Assembly (NCBI GenBank): GCA_003210755.1
Contig: QCUL01000011.1
Location: forward strand, 1 to 64,000
Direction: 5' to 3'
From: Synechococcus sp. AG-679-C18
GTDB lineage: Bacteria; Cyanobacteriota; Cyanobacteriia; PCC-6307; Cyanobiaceae
DNA: 64,000 nucleotides
The position numbers and the translations under genes are program-made. Of this stretch, positions 55,679 through 64,000 are shown piece by piece. The stretch's first letter is position 1; each line of letters starts with the position of its first letter. The notes below the pieces were generated by a model that was given only the letters and a program-made list of their open reading frames with translations, did no database searches and was not told the DNA's origin.

Positions 55679-55950
55679 GCGGATATTGTTTTTTTGTTTG
55701 CTTGAAGGGATCTTTTTCTGTCCACTATTGGAGCGCTCGTATGCTGTTTCCTTTGCACGTTTGATGCTTTCGCGACTGAAGTAGCAGAAGATCGCATCAC
55801 ATATACCGACTGACGTCAGCACAAGGCATTTCTAAATGGATCATTCCACTTGAATGTTTGAGCAGGAAAACTGATTTCTCTTGTTTTCCAATCAACACTC
55901 TTACAAGATTTATTCTCATCTGAGCGCTACTACTATTTCAAAAATTTTGG

Positions 55951-56508
55951 TTGGTAGGCTCTTTCTTGATTCAACGTCTCGATCTCTACCGCACCCCGCC
56001 CGATTGGCATCCTGGCGCTTCCCTTCTCGTTCGCTACTTCTGGTTTTGTTTCGGTGCTCCCTTGTTGAGCGCCCGCTGGCTGCCCGGCTCTGCCTGGCGC
56101 GTAGTTTTGCTGCGAATGTTTGGGGCTCGCATCGGCGTTGGCTGCAGACTCAAGCCAGGGTTGCGGGTGAAATTCCCTTGGCGCTTGCAGGTTGGTCATG
56201 CCTGCTGGCTGGCAGAAGATGCTTGGATCGACAACCTCGCCCTCATCACCATTGGCGATCGTGTTTGCCTTTCTCAGGGCGTTTATCTCTGCACAGGCAA
56301 CCACAATTTCCGCTCACATGGCTTTGATCTGCTCCTTGGCGAAATCAGGATCGGTTCTGACGCATGGATCGCTGCTCGATCAGTCCTGGCACCTGGTACA
56401 GCGATTGGGGATGGTGCTGTTGTCGGTCTTGGGGCTGTTGTGAGTGGTGAAATACCCTCGGGAGTGATTGTTCGTGGCAATCCAGCAGGAGTGGTAGGAA
56501 ACCGCTAA
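55951..56508 (+). CDS. WcaF-like O-acetyltransferase (left-handed beta-helix)
   Basis: The 185-residue protein belongs to the hexapeptide-repeat acetyltransferases. The N-terminal part (LDLYRTPPDWHPGASLLVRYFWF) is typical of the WcaF (colanic acid) subgroup. The repeat region runs from about 60 to 178: IGVGCRLKPGLRVKFPWRLQ, then ITIGDRVCLSQGVYLCTGNHNF with the catalytic His in TGNHNF (about 116), and repeats ending GVIVRGNPAGVVG. It transfers acetyl from acetyl-CoA to a sugar hydroxyl of the surface polysaccharide. A TTG start is used. It stands alone between gaps. Confidence 0.88.
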   Translation: MVGSFLIQRLDLYRTPPDWHPGASLLVRYFWFCFGAPLLSARWLPGSAWRVVLLRMFGARIGVGCRLKPGLRVKFPWRLQVGHACWLAEDAWIDNLALITIGDRVCLSQGVYLCTGNHNFRSHGFDLLLGEIRIGSDAWIAARSVLAPGTAIGDGAVVGLGAVVSGEIPSGVIVRGNPAGVVGNR

Positions 56509-56808
56509 AAATATTATTGGCCTAATGGTAAGGAGATCCAAATATAAGTGTGTGTTAAGGATGATTTATGGGTATCCTAGAGTATTTTTTGAATTATACT
56601 GTGAGATTGGACGGGATTAATATAATCAGATTTGAATTCAGATCCAGTTCGGCGAGGTATTAAACGTAACTCTCTGATCTGGGCTACGAACAGAAGAATT
56701 GCCCCTTGCTGCAGGATGGAAAAGGGTCTATTTTTGTCTTGTTGACCCGAGGCGGAATTCATTTAAATATGGAAACTTCTCGTTGCGTTTTTTGGTTGAC
56801 TTTTTCAA
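56509..56808. other. AT-rich spacer
   Basis: About 300 AT-rich bases with nothing recognisable except the probable promoter region of the following GT4 gene. Confidence 0.4.
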
Positions 56809-58128
56809 GTGGCTGAGTCTCTAAAAACACGCATTTGCCGGAAGCTGCGTCATCGTTGGCAATGGCGAGCAAGTCGAAGTCAGTATTCCAGGTTGACGCT
56901 GGTTAGTCAGTTTTTCCCTCCTGACTTTGCTGCTACTGGGCAGTTGCTTGATGATCTCACGGTTCGTATGGCGAGCCGTGGCTTGCAAGTGCAGATTTTG
57001 AGCGGCATGCCTGCCTATGCATACAACTTTGGCGATGCCAAGCGAATTGAGTTCACGCCCAATCGTTGCATCCGCCGGACTTCCGTTTCTCGTTTTTGGC
57101 CGAAGAAGATACGTGGTAGGGCTGTGAATGGTTTGTTGTATTGCTTCCGCATCAGTCTCCGTCTGTTGCGCTATTCCCGTCGTGGTGATTTGCTCCTTTA
57201 CACCACTGAGCCCCCCTACTTACCCATTCTGGCTTGGGTTCTGCATCGATTCACGCGTACGCCTTATCTTCTGATTCTTTATGATTTATACCCGGATGTA
57301 CTTGTCGAACTTGGAGTGCTTTCACGGCAGCATTGGTTAGTTCGCTGTTGGAGGAAAATTAACTGCTGGGTGATGGCCGATGCAGAAGAATTGATCGTTC
57401 TAAGCGATGCAATGCTTAAGCGTGTAGTCAAGTTTTTACCAGAAGTTGCGAATAAAATAACAGTAATTCCTAGTTGGGCTGATCCTGAGTTGATTAGACC
57501 AAGAAATAAATCAGATAATTGGTTTGTGCAGAAGCATCAACTCGTTGATCGCTTTGTGGTGCTTTACTCAGGGAATCAAGGCCGTTGTCATGACATGGTG
57601 ACTGTTTTAGCGGCGGCAATGTTGCTTAAGTCAGATCCAGATGTATTGTTTTTGTTTGTTGGTAGTGGGCCTCAACATCAAAGAATGCTTGGATTGGTGC
57701 ATGATTGGGGTCTAGGTAATTGTAAATTTCTGCCTTATCAAGATCTTGACGATCTTCCATTCTCTTTATCGTCAGCTGATTTAGCTCTTGTCACTCTATC
57801 GATTGAAGCAGAAGGCTTGGTTGCTCCTTCAAAGCTCTACGGTCACATGGCTGCAGGGACACCGATTGCTGCCATCACCCCAAAGCATTCTTATCTAAAA
57901 AACTTAGTTGAGGAAAGCGGTTGTGGTCGTTGGTTTTCGAATGGTGATGCGAAGGGGCTCGCAGATTGGATCTGCTCTCTCAGGTCTGACTCCGTTTTGG
58001 CTGCCGCATGCGGAAATGCTTCAAGGCAATTGCTAAGGCGCACTGCATCTCCAGAGATTGTTGTGGAGCAGTATCTGTCCTTAATTCTCGCGCACTTGCC
58101 TGATCAGAAAATCCATTCTTTGAATTAA
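56809..58128 (+). CDS. Glycosyltransferase family 4, WcaI/WbuB-like
   Basis: The 439-residue protein from GTG 56809 has the WcaI-type opening LTLVSQFFPPDFAATGQLLD (about 26), with LILYDLYPDVLVELGVLS (about 160) in the linker of this subgroup. The C-terminal part contains VLYSGNQGRCHDMVTVLAA, FVGSGPQHQRML and SSADLALVTLSIEAEGLVAPSKLYGHMAAGTPI (donor site with PSKLYGHMAAG). These are consistent with transfer of fucose or GlcNAc-like sugars during colanic-acid-like synthesis. It is intact. The Arg-rich N-terminus (about 1-20) may mean that the real start is further in. Confidence 0.88.
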   Translation: MAESLKTRICRKLRHRWQWRASRSQYSRLTLVSQFFPPDFAATGQLLDDLTVRMASRGLQVQILSGMPAYAYNFGDAKRIEFTPNRCIRRTSVSRFWPKKIRGRAVNGLLYCFRISLRLLRYSRRGDLLLYTTEPPYLPILAWVLHRFTRTPYLLILYDLYPDVLVELGVLSRQHWLVRCWRKINCWVMADAEELIVLSDAMLKRVVKFLPEVANKITVIPSWADPELIRPRNKSDNWFVQKHQLVDRFVVLYSGNQGRCHDMVTVLAAAMLLKSDPDVLFLFVGSGPQHQRMLGLVHDWGLGNCKFLPYQDLDDLPFSLSSADLALVTLSIEAEGLVAPSKLYGHMAAGTPIAAITPKHSYLKNLVEESGCGRWFSNGDAKGLADWICSLRSDSVLAAACGNASRQLLRRTASPEIVVEQYLSLILAHLPDQKIHSLN

Positions 58129-58943
58129 ACAATGTTGCCTGTTGACTAATCTGTTGGAGGGTAGGCTGAGATCTCACGTTTATAGATTTAAGCAAGTTGT
58201 TGAAGTAGTGGCCGGCTTGATGTTCTTTTGCGGTTGCATTTCGTCTCAATTTGCTACTTGTAAGTAATAACTATTGTTTTTGATTGTCTGAATTAGGTGC
58301 CGGCTGATGCGTTGCGAATGATCGACTTCTCTTTGCGTCTGCGCCTAGTGCAGGGAGAACTTTCCTTAATCAAGTGAAATTTGAATCTCTTGAGGCGAAA
58401 TCATAAAGAATGAAATCAGGGTGATGTTCCGAGATCTCGCTAGATTCGTTTTCGTATTCCTCTATGGAGTGCAAGCGACAAATCGCAAAAAGTATCTGAT
58501 TGGCGAAAGGCTTCGCCTTTCTTTTGTCGCTTGAAATTATTGTTTTTTAAATTTCCCTTAAGGCTAAAAGCAGCCCAAGGATAATAGTAGCCTTAATAGT
58601 GACAAATTTTTATAGAATATCGAATGTATTTGTTGTTTTGGATAACAGTTAAAATTGCTTTGCTTATTTGTTTGCAGCTTGATTCGCAGGCTGATCGACT
58701 ATTGAAACTACCCGAAAGCTTTGCAATATGCATTAATCGTTCACGGAAACCACTGCTTTTAGTACGCGCTGGGTCGCTGTTGAGTGATTTCACTCAGTCT
58801 TTTCGGTGTGCATCTGCACTCGTGGTGAGCTCTCGCTCTTTGGGCGATCTTCTTTAAGCGTTTTTTAAAGGGTCTGAAAGAAGCCGCAGCTCGATATTCC
58901 ATGCTGAAGAGCTGTTGGCGTAGTTGAAACCCGTGAGGCCCTC
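58129..58943. other. Gap at island right end
   Basis: About 815 bases separate the last island gene from the SLC13-type permease. It holds a nested inverted repeat (58472-58533, listed separately). A 77-codon frame (58624-58857) with a hydrophobic start has no recognised family and was not called as a gene. Confidence 0.45.
58472..58533. terminator. Nested inverted repeats, possible terminator
   Basis: The outer arms are caagcgacaaa (58472-58482) and tttgtcgcttg (58523-58533), perfectly complementary over 11 bases. Inside, gaaaggc (58505-58511), a ttc loop and gcctttc (58515-58521) form a perfect 7-base hairpin followed by tttt. The inner hairpin with its short T-run resembles a Rho-independent terminator for the plus strand, about 390 bases after the last island gene. 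The outer pair is unusual and could be a remnant of a small mobile element or repeat. Confidence 0.5.
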
Positions 58944-60698
58944 TTGAGCGCCCTGGTCACGTTGCTGCTGTTGGTGCTGGCGATTGCCTGTTTCATTGGC
59001 GGCTGGCTCGCACCTGAGCTTGTGGCCTTGCTGGCGGCAGGGCTGTTTATGGCTACGGGGGTTCTCACGCCTAACGAGGCTCTAGCGGGATTTGGCAGCC
59101 CAGCTCTGATCACTTTGCTGGGCTTGTTTGTGCTCTCCAATGGCCTGCTGCACAGCGGTGCCTTGGATCGTTTGCGTGAATTGCTGGCGTCGCCGCGAAT
59201 CCGCAACCCCAGCCAGTTGATGGTGGTGTTTGGCTTTGTGGTGGCACCGATCTCCGGGTTCATCCCCAACACTCCGATCGTGGCGATTTTGTTGCCGGTG
59301 GTGCAGGGCTGGTGCCGGCGGCGAGGAATCAGTCCCTCCCGGGTGTTGATGCCACTGTCGTTTGCAACCTTGATCGGCGGCACCATCACCCTGATTGGCA
59401 CCTCCACCAGCCTGCTCGCCAGTGATCTGGTCGCCCGGCTGGGCTATGGCTCTTTTGAGCTGTTTTCCTTCACCGCAATCGGTATTCCGGTGTGGCTGCT
59501 GGGGGCTTGCTACCTCGTGATCGCAGGCCGTTTCCTTCCCGATCGTGGTGATCAGAGCGACGACAACCTCCAGGCGTTAAGCCGGGATGGTTACCTCACC
59601 GAAGTAGTGATTCCGCTGCGTTCACCACTCTGTGAGGTGACCTTGCATGAGAGCAGGTTGCAGCGCCGGTTTGATGTGGATGTGCTTGATGTACACCGCG
59701 ATGGCCAACGGCTGCAGCCCCCCCTCGCTCAGCTGCGATTGCAAGCAGCTGACCGCTTGCTGTTGCGCTGCAGCCGCCAGGAGTTGTTGCGCTTGCAGCA
59801 AGACCGGATGGTGGATTTAGCTGGCACCCTTCTCGCCGAGGAATTGCCCCACATTCGCCATGCCGAGGTGTTGGTGCCAGCGGGCTCCTTGCTGGCGGGC
59901 GCCACGCTGCGTGAGCTGCGCTTTCGACAGCGCTTCAATGCCACGGTGCTCGCTGTGAACCGCGCCAGCAGCACGTTGCGAGATCGCTTGGGCAGGGTGG
60001 TGTTGAGAGAGGGAGACATGCTGCTGTTGCAGGCTCCCCTCGATGCCCTGCGTGGGTTGCAGCAATCCAGCGATCTGGTGGTGCTCGATCAGCTCGATAA
60101 CGACCTGCCCTCCACCCACCGCAAGGGCTTAGCAGTCAGCGTGATGCTGGCTGTTCTGCTGCTGGCAGGCTTGAACGTGATGCCCTTGGTGGCCGCCGTG
60201 CTGTTGGGTGTTGGGGCGTTAGTGATCGGCAATTGTCTGGATGCCGGAACGGCCCTGCGCTCGATTCGCTGGGATTTGTATCTGCTTTTAGGTGGGCTCT
60301 ACAGCTTCAGTGTGGCCCTGCAGAAAACCGGTCTGGCCGATCAGGCGGCCACCAGTTTGCTTTCAGTGCTGCAAAACACGTCCGCCTATGGCGCTCTCTT
60401 GGTGATTTACGCGATCACTCTGGTGACCACTGAGCTGCTGAGCAATGCGGCAGCCGTTGCTTTGGTCTTGCCGATTGCCGCTGGTGTGGCCCAGGGATTG
60501 GGCCAGCCGCCGATGTTGTTTGCCACGGCCGTGGTCATTGCTGCAAGTCAAAGCTTTCTCTCGCCGATTGGCTATCAAACCAACTTGATGGTGTACGTGC
60601 CTGGGCGTTATCGCTTCCTCGATTTTTTCCGCTTCGGCTGGCCGTTGTCGCTCACTTACACCTTGATGGTGCCGCTGCTGCTGCTCCGGTTTGTTTAA
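58944..60698 (+). CDS. SLC13/DASS-type permease with two TrkA-C domains
   Basis: The 584-residue membrane protein has an N-terminal set of helices (about 1-200) with the conserved [22 protein letters not shown] (about 95), then a cytoplasmic part with two TrkA-C (RCK-C) domains (about 215-285 and 300-375, each with a [22 protein letters not shown] opening), and a second helical half with [20 protein letters not shown] (about 495). The repeat layout is that of cyanobacterial SLC13/DASS permeases, which move anions such as sulfate or dicarboxylates with Na+. TTG at 58944 is the likely start. The 3' end overlaps rimM by 4 bases on the opposite strand. Confidence 0.9.
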   Translation: MSALVTLLLLVLAIACFIGGWLAPELVALLAAGLFMATGVLTPNEALAGFGSPALITLLGLFVLSNGLLHSGALDRLRELLASPRIRNPSQLMVVFGFVVAPISGFIPNTPIVAILLPVVQGWCRRRGISPSRVLMPLSFATLIGGTITLIGTSTSLLASDLVARLGYGSFELFSFTAIGIPVWLLGACYLVIAGRFLPDRGDQSDDNLQALSRDGYLTEVVIPLRSPLCEVTLHESRLQRRFDVDVLDVHRDGQRLQPPLAQLRLQAADRLLLRCSRQELLRLQQDRMVDLAGTLLAEELPHIRHAEVLVPAGSLLAGATLRELRFRQRFNATVLAVNRASSTLRDRLGRVVLREGDMLLLQAPLDALRGLQQSSDLVVLDQLDNDLPSTHRKGLAVSVMLAVLLLAGLNVMPLVAAVLLGVGALVIGNCLDAGTALRSIRWDLYLLLGGLYSFSVALQKTGLADQAATSLLSVLQNTSAYGALLVIYAITLVTTELLSNAAAVALVLPIAAGVAQGLGQPPMLFATAVVIAASQSFLSPIGYQTNLMVYVPGRYRFLDFFRFGWPLSLTYTLMVPLLLLRFV

Positions 60699-61261
60699 AG
60701 CTCCAGGAGTCCTGGCGGTGGGGTGAGCAGTAACCAGCCCTCCTCGAGGTGCACCTCGGGCACGATCGCCTCCACGAAGGGAATCAACACCGTTTTGCCA
60801 GCGCTCAGCTTGATCTCCAGCAGGTCGTTGCCGCCGCTGATCAGGTTGCTCACCGTGCCAATGGAATCGTTCTTTCCTGCCAAGCGAGCCTCCAATCCCA
60901 CCAGATCGAGTAGATGAAATTCACCTTCGGCGAGCTCGGGCCTGTCTGTGGCGGGCACCAGCACGGTGCAGCCCACGAGTGCTTCGGCGCTGGCGCGGTT
61001 GTTGATGCCCTGTAAGCGCACTACATACAGGCTTTTGCCAGGAAGCTGCCGGCCATCGAGGAGCTCCACTTCCTTCGGCGTTGATCCCTTGGCTTGCAAC
61101 CAGCGCGGGCCCGGTTCGGTGAACCGTTCTGGAAAGTCACTGGCAGGGTTGAGGCGCAGCTCGCCGCGCAACCCCTGAGCTCCCACCAGCTGTCCTACCG
61201 GCAGCCACTCGTCGTCCCTGCTCTGATCAGCTGAAGGTGTTGGCGGAGTGGAAGTCATCAT
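60695..61261 (-). CDS. rimM: Ribosome maturation factor RimM
   Basis: The 188-residue protein has the RimM N-terminal domain opening [21 protein letters not shown] (about 20-40) and a C-terminal PRC-barrel region with [36 protein letters not shown]. It binds protein S19 and helps 30S head maturation. Length is normal for cyanobacteria (an N-terminal Ser/Pro extension is seen). It is convergent with the permease gene and divergent from ndhS, with a 6-base spacer to it. Confidence 0.93.
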   Translation of the reverse strand: MMTSTPPTPSADQSRDDEWLPVGQLVGAQGLRGELRLNPASDFPERFTEPGPRWLQAKGSTPKEVELLDGRQLPGKSLYVVRLQGINNRASAEALVGCTVLVPATDRPELAEGEFHLLDLVGLEARLAGKNDSIGTVSNLISGGNDLLEIKLSAGKTVLIPFVEAIVPEVHLEEGWLLLTPPPGLLEL

Positions 61262-61267
61262 TCGATA

Positions 61268-61477
61268 ATGGCGCCACGACTGCCCATTCCATTCATGGCC
61301 TCCGCTGCCCCGATTCTGCCCGGTGCCACGGTCACCGTGGTCGACTCCCGTTCGATTTATGCCGGCTACACCGGATTTGTTCAGCGCATCAGCGGTGATC
61401 GTGCAGCGGTGTTATTTGAGGGCGGCAATTGGGACAAGCTCGTCACCATGCGGCTAAGCGATCTCAGCGCCGCCTGA
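61268..61477 (+). CDS. ndhS: NAD(P)H-quinone oxidoreductase subunit S (NdhS-like)
   Basis: The 69-residue protein has the compact SH3-like NdhS fold in its last 55 residues: [20 protein letters not shown] followed by [20 protein letters not shown] and [10 protein letters not shown]. NdhS is the ferredoxin-docking subunit of cyanobacterial and chloroplast NDH-1, acting at the thylakoid membrane in cyclic electron flow. This is the best single marker for a cyanobacterial host. ATG 61268 was used; ATG at 61295 is possible and would remove nine residues. It is 4 bases before the ion channel gene. Confidence 0.85.
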   Translation: MAPRLPIPFMASAAPILPGATVTVVDSRSIYAGYTGFVQRISGDRAAVLFEGGNWDKLVTMRLSDLSAA

Positions 61478-61481
61478 TGCG

Positions 61482-62291
61482 ATGAATCTGCGTTTGCGCT
61501 TTCGGCGCGTTGTTCTTGATGCCGATACTCGGGCTGGCCGCATCTACAACCTGGTCATTTTTGGCACGATTCTCGCCAGTGTTGCTGGGCTTTTAGTAGA
61601 GCCCACGCCCACCTGGATCGCTGCTTCAGAGCAACCACCCGATTGGACGAATGGTCTCGAGCAAATCTGCTTGGCGGTGTTTATCGCCGATTTCCTCTTG
61701 CATCTGTGGGTAACCCCGAAGCCGACTAGTTACCTGTTCAGCTTTTACGGCTTAATCGATTTCTCAGCCGTTCTGTTTTTTTTTATCCCCCAGATCAGCA
61801 GCGGCCTCATCCTTTGGATTTTCAAATTCGGACGAGTCCTGCGGGTGTTCAAACTCTTGCGCTTTCTCGATGAAGCTCAGTTGCTCGGGAATGCCTTGAA
61901 GGCGAGTGCGCGCCGCATTGGCGTGTTTTTGTTTTTTGTGGTGATGGCCCAAGTGGTGCTGGGTTACCTCATGGTGTTGGTGGAAAGCCGCCATCCTGAA
62001 ACCCAGTTCCAGACTGTTGGGGAAGGGGTGTATTGGGCCATCGTCACCATGACCACCGTGGGGTATGGAGACATCGTTCCCCAGACGGTGCTGGGACAAT
62101 TGCTCGCTGCCGTGGTGATGCTGCTGGGCTTTGGCATCATTGCCATCCCCACTGGGATCATCACCGTGGAGACGATGGAGCAGGTGCGTCGTGGTGGCAG
62201 GGAGTGTGTGAGTTGTGGAGCGCAGACCCATCGCGCCAAAGCCCTGCACTGCGATCAGTGCGGGGCAACGCTTCCGCCAGCTGTGGTTTGA
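61482..62291 (+). CDS. Voltage-gated K+ channel-like protein with C-terminal zinc ribbon
   Basis: The 269-residue protein has six predicted membrane helices: S1 about 20-42, S2 about 60-80, S3 about 86-103, an S4 with regularly placed basic residues (FKFGRVLRVFKLLRF, 114-128), and S5 about 146-168. The pore loop carries the selectivity filter TTVGYGD at 191-197, followed by S6. The C-terminal tail has a CxxC...CxxC zinc ribbon (Cys242, 245, 257, 260). This tail is not typical of well-studied channels but is found in some cyanobacterial sequences. It likely conducts K+ in response to voltage. The last 37 bases overlap rnc on the other strand. Confidence 0.9.
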   Translation: MNLRLRFRRVVLDADTRAGRIYNLVIFGTILASVAGLLVEPTPTWIAASEQPPDWTNGLEQICLAVFIADFLLHLWVTPKPTSYLFSFYGLIDFSAVLFFFIPQISSGLILWIFKFGRVLRVFKLLRFLDEAQLLGNALKASARRIGVFLFFVVMAQVVLGYLMVLVESRHPETQFQTVGEGVYWAIVTMTTVGYGDIVPQTVLGQLLAAVVMLLGFGIIAIPTGIITVETMEQVRRGGRECVSCGAQTHRAKALHCDQCGATLPPAVV

Positions 62292-63034
62292 GGCTCGAGA
62301 AGAGCGGCTTTTGCGGCCTTCTGCTCTGCTTGGCGGCGCGATCCACCCCATGCTTCCGCGGCTTGGCTGTCTTGGATAAACACCTGGCAGTGGAAGCGTC
62401 TGGGGTCGCCATGACGCTTGCTGATTTCCTGGCATGTGTAGGTCGGCAAGCCCAGCCCCTGCGCTTGAGTCCGTTCCTGCAGCGCGGATTTGCTGTTGCC
62501 CCGATGGGGATCAGCGAGCACTTCACGGCTTGTCCGCTGCCAATAGGGCGTAAGCCAAGTTTGTACGGGCGTCACCTCCCCGCTGATGCGATACATCGCA
62601 CCGATCAGGGCTTCGCAGTGCTCGGCGCGAAGAGTGGCACGTGCCGCTAAATCGCCACTGGCCTTGGAGCCGAGATTCAGCAGCGTTTCAATCCTGATGT
62701 CTTCACCGAGGTCAGCAAGCCAGCGATCACTCACGAGCTGGGCGCGGAGTGCAGAGCGTTCACCAACAGAAAGTTGGCCATGCTCTGATTCGATGAAATC
62801 CGATGCAGCCAGCCGCAGCACCGCATCACCGAGAAATTCCAGCTGTTCGTGATGGCGCGCAAATCCCGTAGAGGTATGGGTAAGGGCTTCATCGAGTTGG
62901 GCGAGTTGCTCCGTGCTCAGCTTGCTGTTGTCGGTACGGCTTGGCTCTGGAACAAGCTGGCACCAGAGTGCGCGCAGTTGCTGTTCGCGGTTGGGAGTGA
63001 TCACGGCAACTGTGATGGTATTCCCAACCATCAT
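62255..63034 (-). CDS. rnc: Ribonuclease III
   Basis: The 259-residue protein has the catalytic domain with the signature HEQLEFLGDAVL (Glu66, Asp70 are the equivalents of E. coli Glu41, Asp45) and a second acidic site AEHCEALIGAMY, in which Glu138 replaces the usual Asp and Glu141 is the conserved catalytic Glu. A dsRNA-binding domain follows from about 175 (NSKSALQERTQAQGLGLPTY) and ends in GSRRQAEQKAAKAAL. The enzyme processes rRNA and other double-stranded RNA. The start is ATG at 63032-63034 (another ATG is the next codon). The Asp-to-Glu change is conservative and may be a lineage trait. Confidence 0.92.
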   Translation of the reverse strand: MMVGNTITVAVITPNREQQLRALWCQLVPEPSRTDNSKLSTEQLAQLDEALTHTSTGFARHHEQLEFLGDAVLRLAASDFIESEHGQLSVGERSALRAQLVSDRWLADLGEDIRIETLLNLGSKASGDLAARATLRAEHCEALIGAMYRISGEVTPVQTWLTPYWQRTSREVLADPHRGNSKSALQERTQAQGLGLPTYTCQEISKRHGDPRRFHCQVFIQDSQAAEAWGGSRRQAEQKAAKAALLEPQTTAGGSVAPH

Positions 63035-63287
63035 GATTCAGTTTGTCGATTGACTATTGGCTACTGCCGAGAGAGCTGAAGCAGGATTTGCAGAAATTAT
63101 TCGTATAAACTAATTTTAGAGCTTGAGATTGTCAAGCTAGTTTAATGGCAAGTATCGCGATCCTGGTAGAAAATTGCGATTGGATTTGATTTTACTGTAT
63201 TTGGTTCTCAGTCACTGATCATTGCGCAAGTTAATGGATGAGTGAGTTGATTAAAGTCGATAAAGTTTAATCGCGAGTTGATTAACT

Positions 63288-63860
63288 TTAGCACTCCCAA
63301 ATTCCATTGGAATACTTGACTCCTGATCCTTGTTGAGCGCAGCCGGCTCTTATAAAGGCAGGATCAAGTCGCGTATTTTGATCAACTTTTTTGTTGTCAC
63401 TGCAATACCAGCCCGCGCCTCGGGTGCCGCCATTTGAAAATCCTGGACTGCTTGAACATCCTGTGTGGATGTAGGCCTTTTCTAAGCAGGTCCAACCTTC
63501 GCCGTTGGTGAGATAATCAACATAATAGTAATCACTGGTGCAACCTTTTTGGATGTTGCAATTGTCCATCCTGGTGTTGTTTGTGATTAGCTTTCCATCT
63601 TTGCAATACCATTCGGCGCCCATACTGTTATTGACGTCGGGGCTTTAGCCGACTCCAGCCTGGCAATTAGTATGGATGAAGTAACGGTCATAATTGCCTG
63701 TTGAGTTAATATGGGGTCCTTGGTTTTGAGGCCCCTCATTTTCAAAGAGTCCTTGATTTTCGCCGTGTATATCCAGCTCTGGCGGCTTTCCACCTCCAAG
63801 TCTTAAATCGATTCCAACTTCGGCAAAAGCCTTTGTTGGGCTAAAAAATACTAAAAAATC
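63288..63860 (-). pseudogene. Secreted Trp/Cys-repeat protein, in-frame stop
   Basis: On the minus strand the frame is open from 63860. It gives DFLVFFSPTKAFAEVGIDL, which looks like the end of a signal peptide (cleavage after AFA) but has no start codon, since a TAG lies just before at 63861-63863. It continues to an in-frame TAA at 63645-63647. Beyond this the same frame goes on to 63288 with Cys- and Trp-containing repeats, such as GAEWYCKDGK, then CNIQKGC, GEGWTCLEKAYIHTGC, GAGWYCSDNK and FIRAGC, ending SNGIWEC. The repeats have the form G-x-x-W-x-C followed by I-x-x-G-C. I do not recognise the family. The intact 111-residue downstream part starts at ATG 63621-63623 but has no signal peptide. 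Confidence 0.55.
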
Positions 63861-64000
63861 CTATTGAAGGACAGGCTGCTAATCCTGTACGACTTGTAAT
63901 TAGAAATTTTGAAATACAGAACTCATTGTTCATTATTATCCAATGAGTTAATAGCTAGCGCTGTGTTCTGGTGTGAGAGCCTTCCAGAAAAATTTAATGC

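Noticed and set aside
58624-58857. 77-residue hydrophobic-start frame in the right-hand gap
   Set aside because: No family match and no coding-like composition after residue 25; may be chance.
1-64000. tRNA, rRNA or CRISPR arrays
   Set aside because: No tRNA-like cloverleaf, rRNA segment or regularly spaced repeat array was found by reading; a dedicated scan was not possible.

Overview
The window looks like part of a chromosome from a marine picocyanobacterium of the Synechococcus/Prochlorococcus lineage. The cyanobacterial marker is a small NdhS-like subunit of photosynthetic NDH-1 at 61.3 kb, beside rimM and rnc. The lineage below cyanobacteria is inferred from compact GC-rich housekeeping genes around a mosaic cell-surface island; no rRNA or tRNA was seen to confirm it.

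Region 1 (0-14.5 kb) holds two gene sets that meet tail to tail. On the + strand, a partial MurG/MGDG-synthase-like glycosyltransferase, a 2123-residue polyketide synthase (KS-DH-ER-KR-ACP-thioester reductase, no acyltransferase) and a ceramide-glucosyltransferase-like GT2 are joined by ATGA/GTGA overlaps. This looks like a factory for a reduced, glycosylated lipid. On the - strand, a Wzc-type tyrosine autokinase is followed by a dual-specificity-type phosphatase, a predicted beta-barrel protein and an SRPBCC protein. A Wza-type export protein diverges from wzc. Together these form the control and export part of a polysaccharide system.

Region 2 (15.4-58.1 kb) is a long surface-polysaccharide island. 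It has sugar-nucleotide enzymes (GalE, UDP-glucuronate decarboxylase), two ABC half-transporters, two tandem O-antigen polymerase/ligase-like membrane proteins, an AsnB amidotransferase, about a dozen glycosyltransferases (GT2, GT4, GT8, fucosyltransferase-like, and a GT2-GT4 fusion), several methyltransferases, and a WcaF-like acetyltransferase. GC-rich, tightly coupled, intact genes alternate with AT-rich genes. At least six genes, mostly AT-rich ones, are broken by single nonsense codons or one-base frameshifts: a zinc-ribbon methyltransferase, a NodZ-like transferase, a GtrII-like glucosyltransferase, a second methyltransferase, a sulfotransferase, and the C-terminal stub of another methyltransferase. 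A 22-codon stub of a GT4 gene follows asnB. Long gene-poor gaps contain decayed sequence, one stretch probably an Rpn/DUF2887-type protein.

Region 3 (58.9-63.0 kb) returns to the chromosome backbone: an SLC13-type permease with two TrkA-C domains, rimM, an ndhS-like gene, a six-helix K+ channel with a C-terminal zinc ribbon, and rnc. The last kilobase holds a broken secreted protein built from short Trp/Cys repeats that I do not recognise.

The points most worth following up are the AT-less reducing polyketide synthase with flanking lipid glycosyltransferases, the operon pairing a Wzc kinase with a DSP-type phosphatase and a beta-barrel protein, the concentration of fresh single-base lesions in AT-rich island genes, and the Cys-repeat protein.
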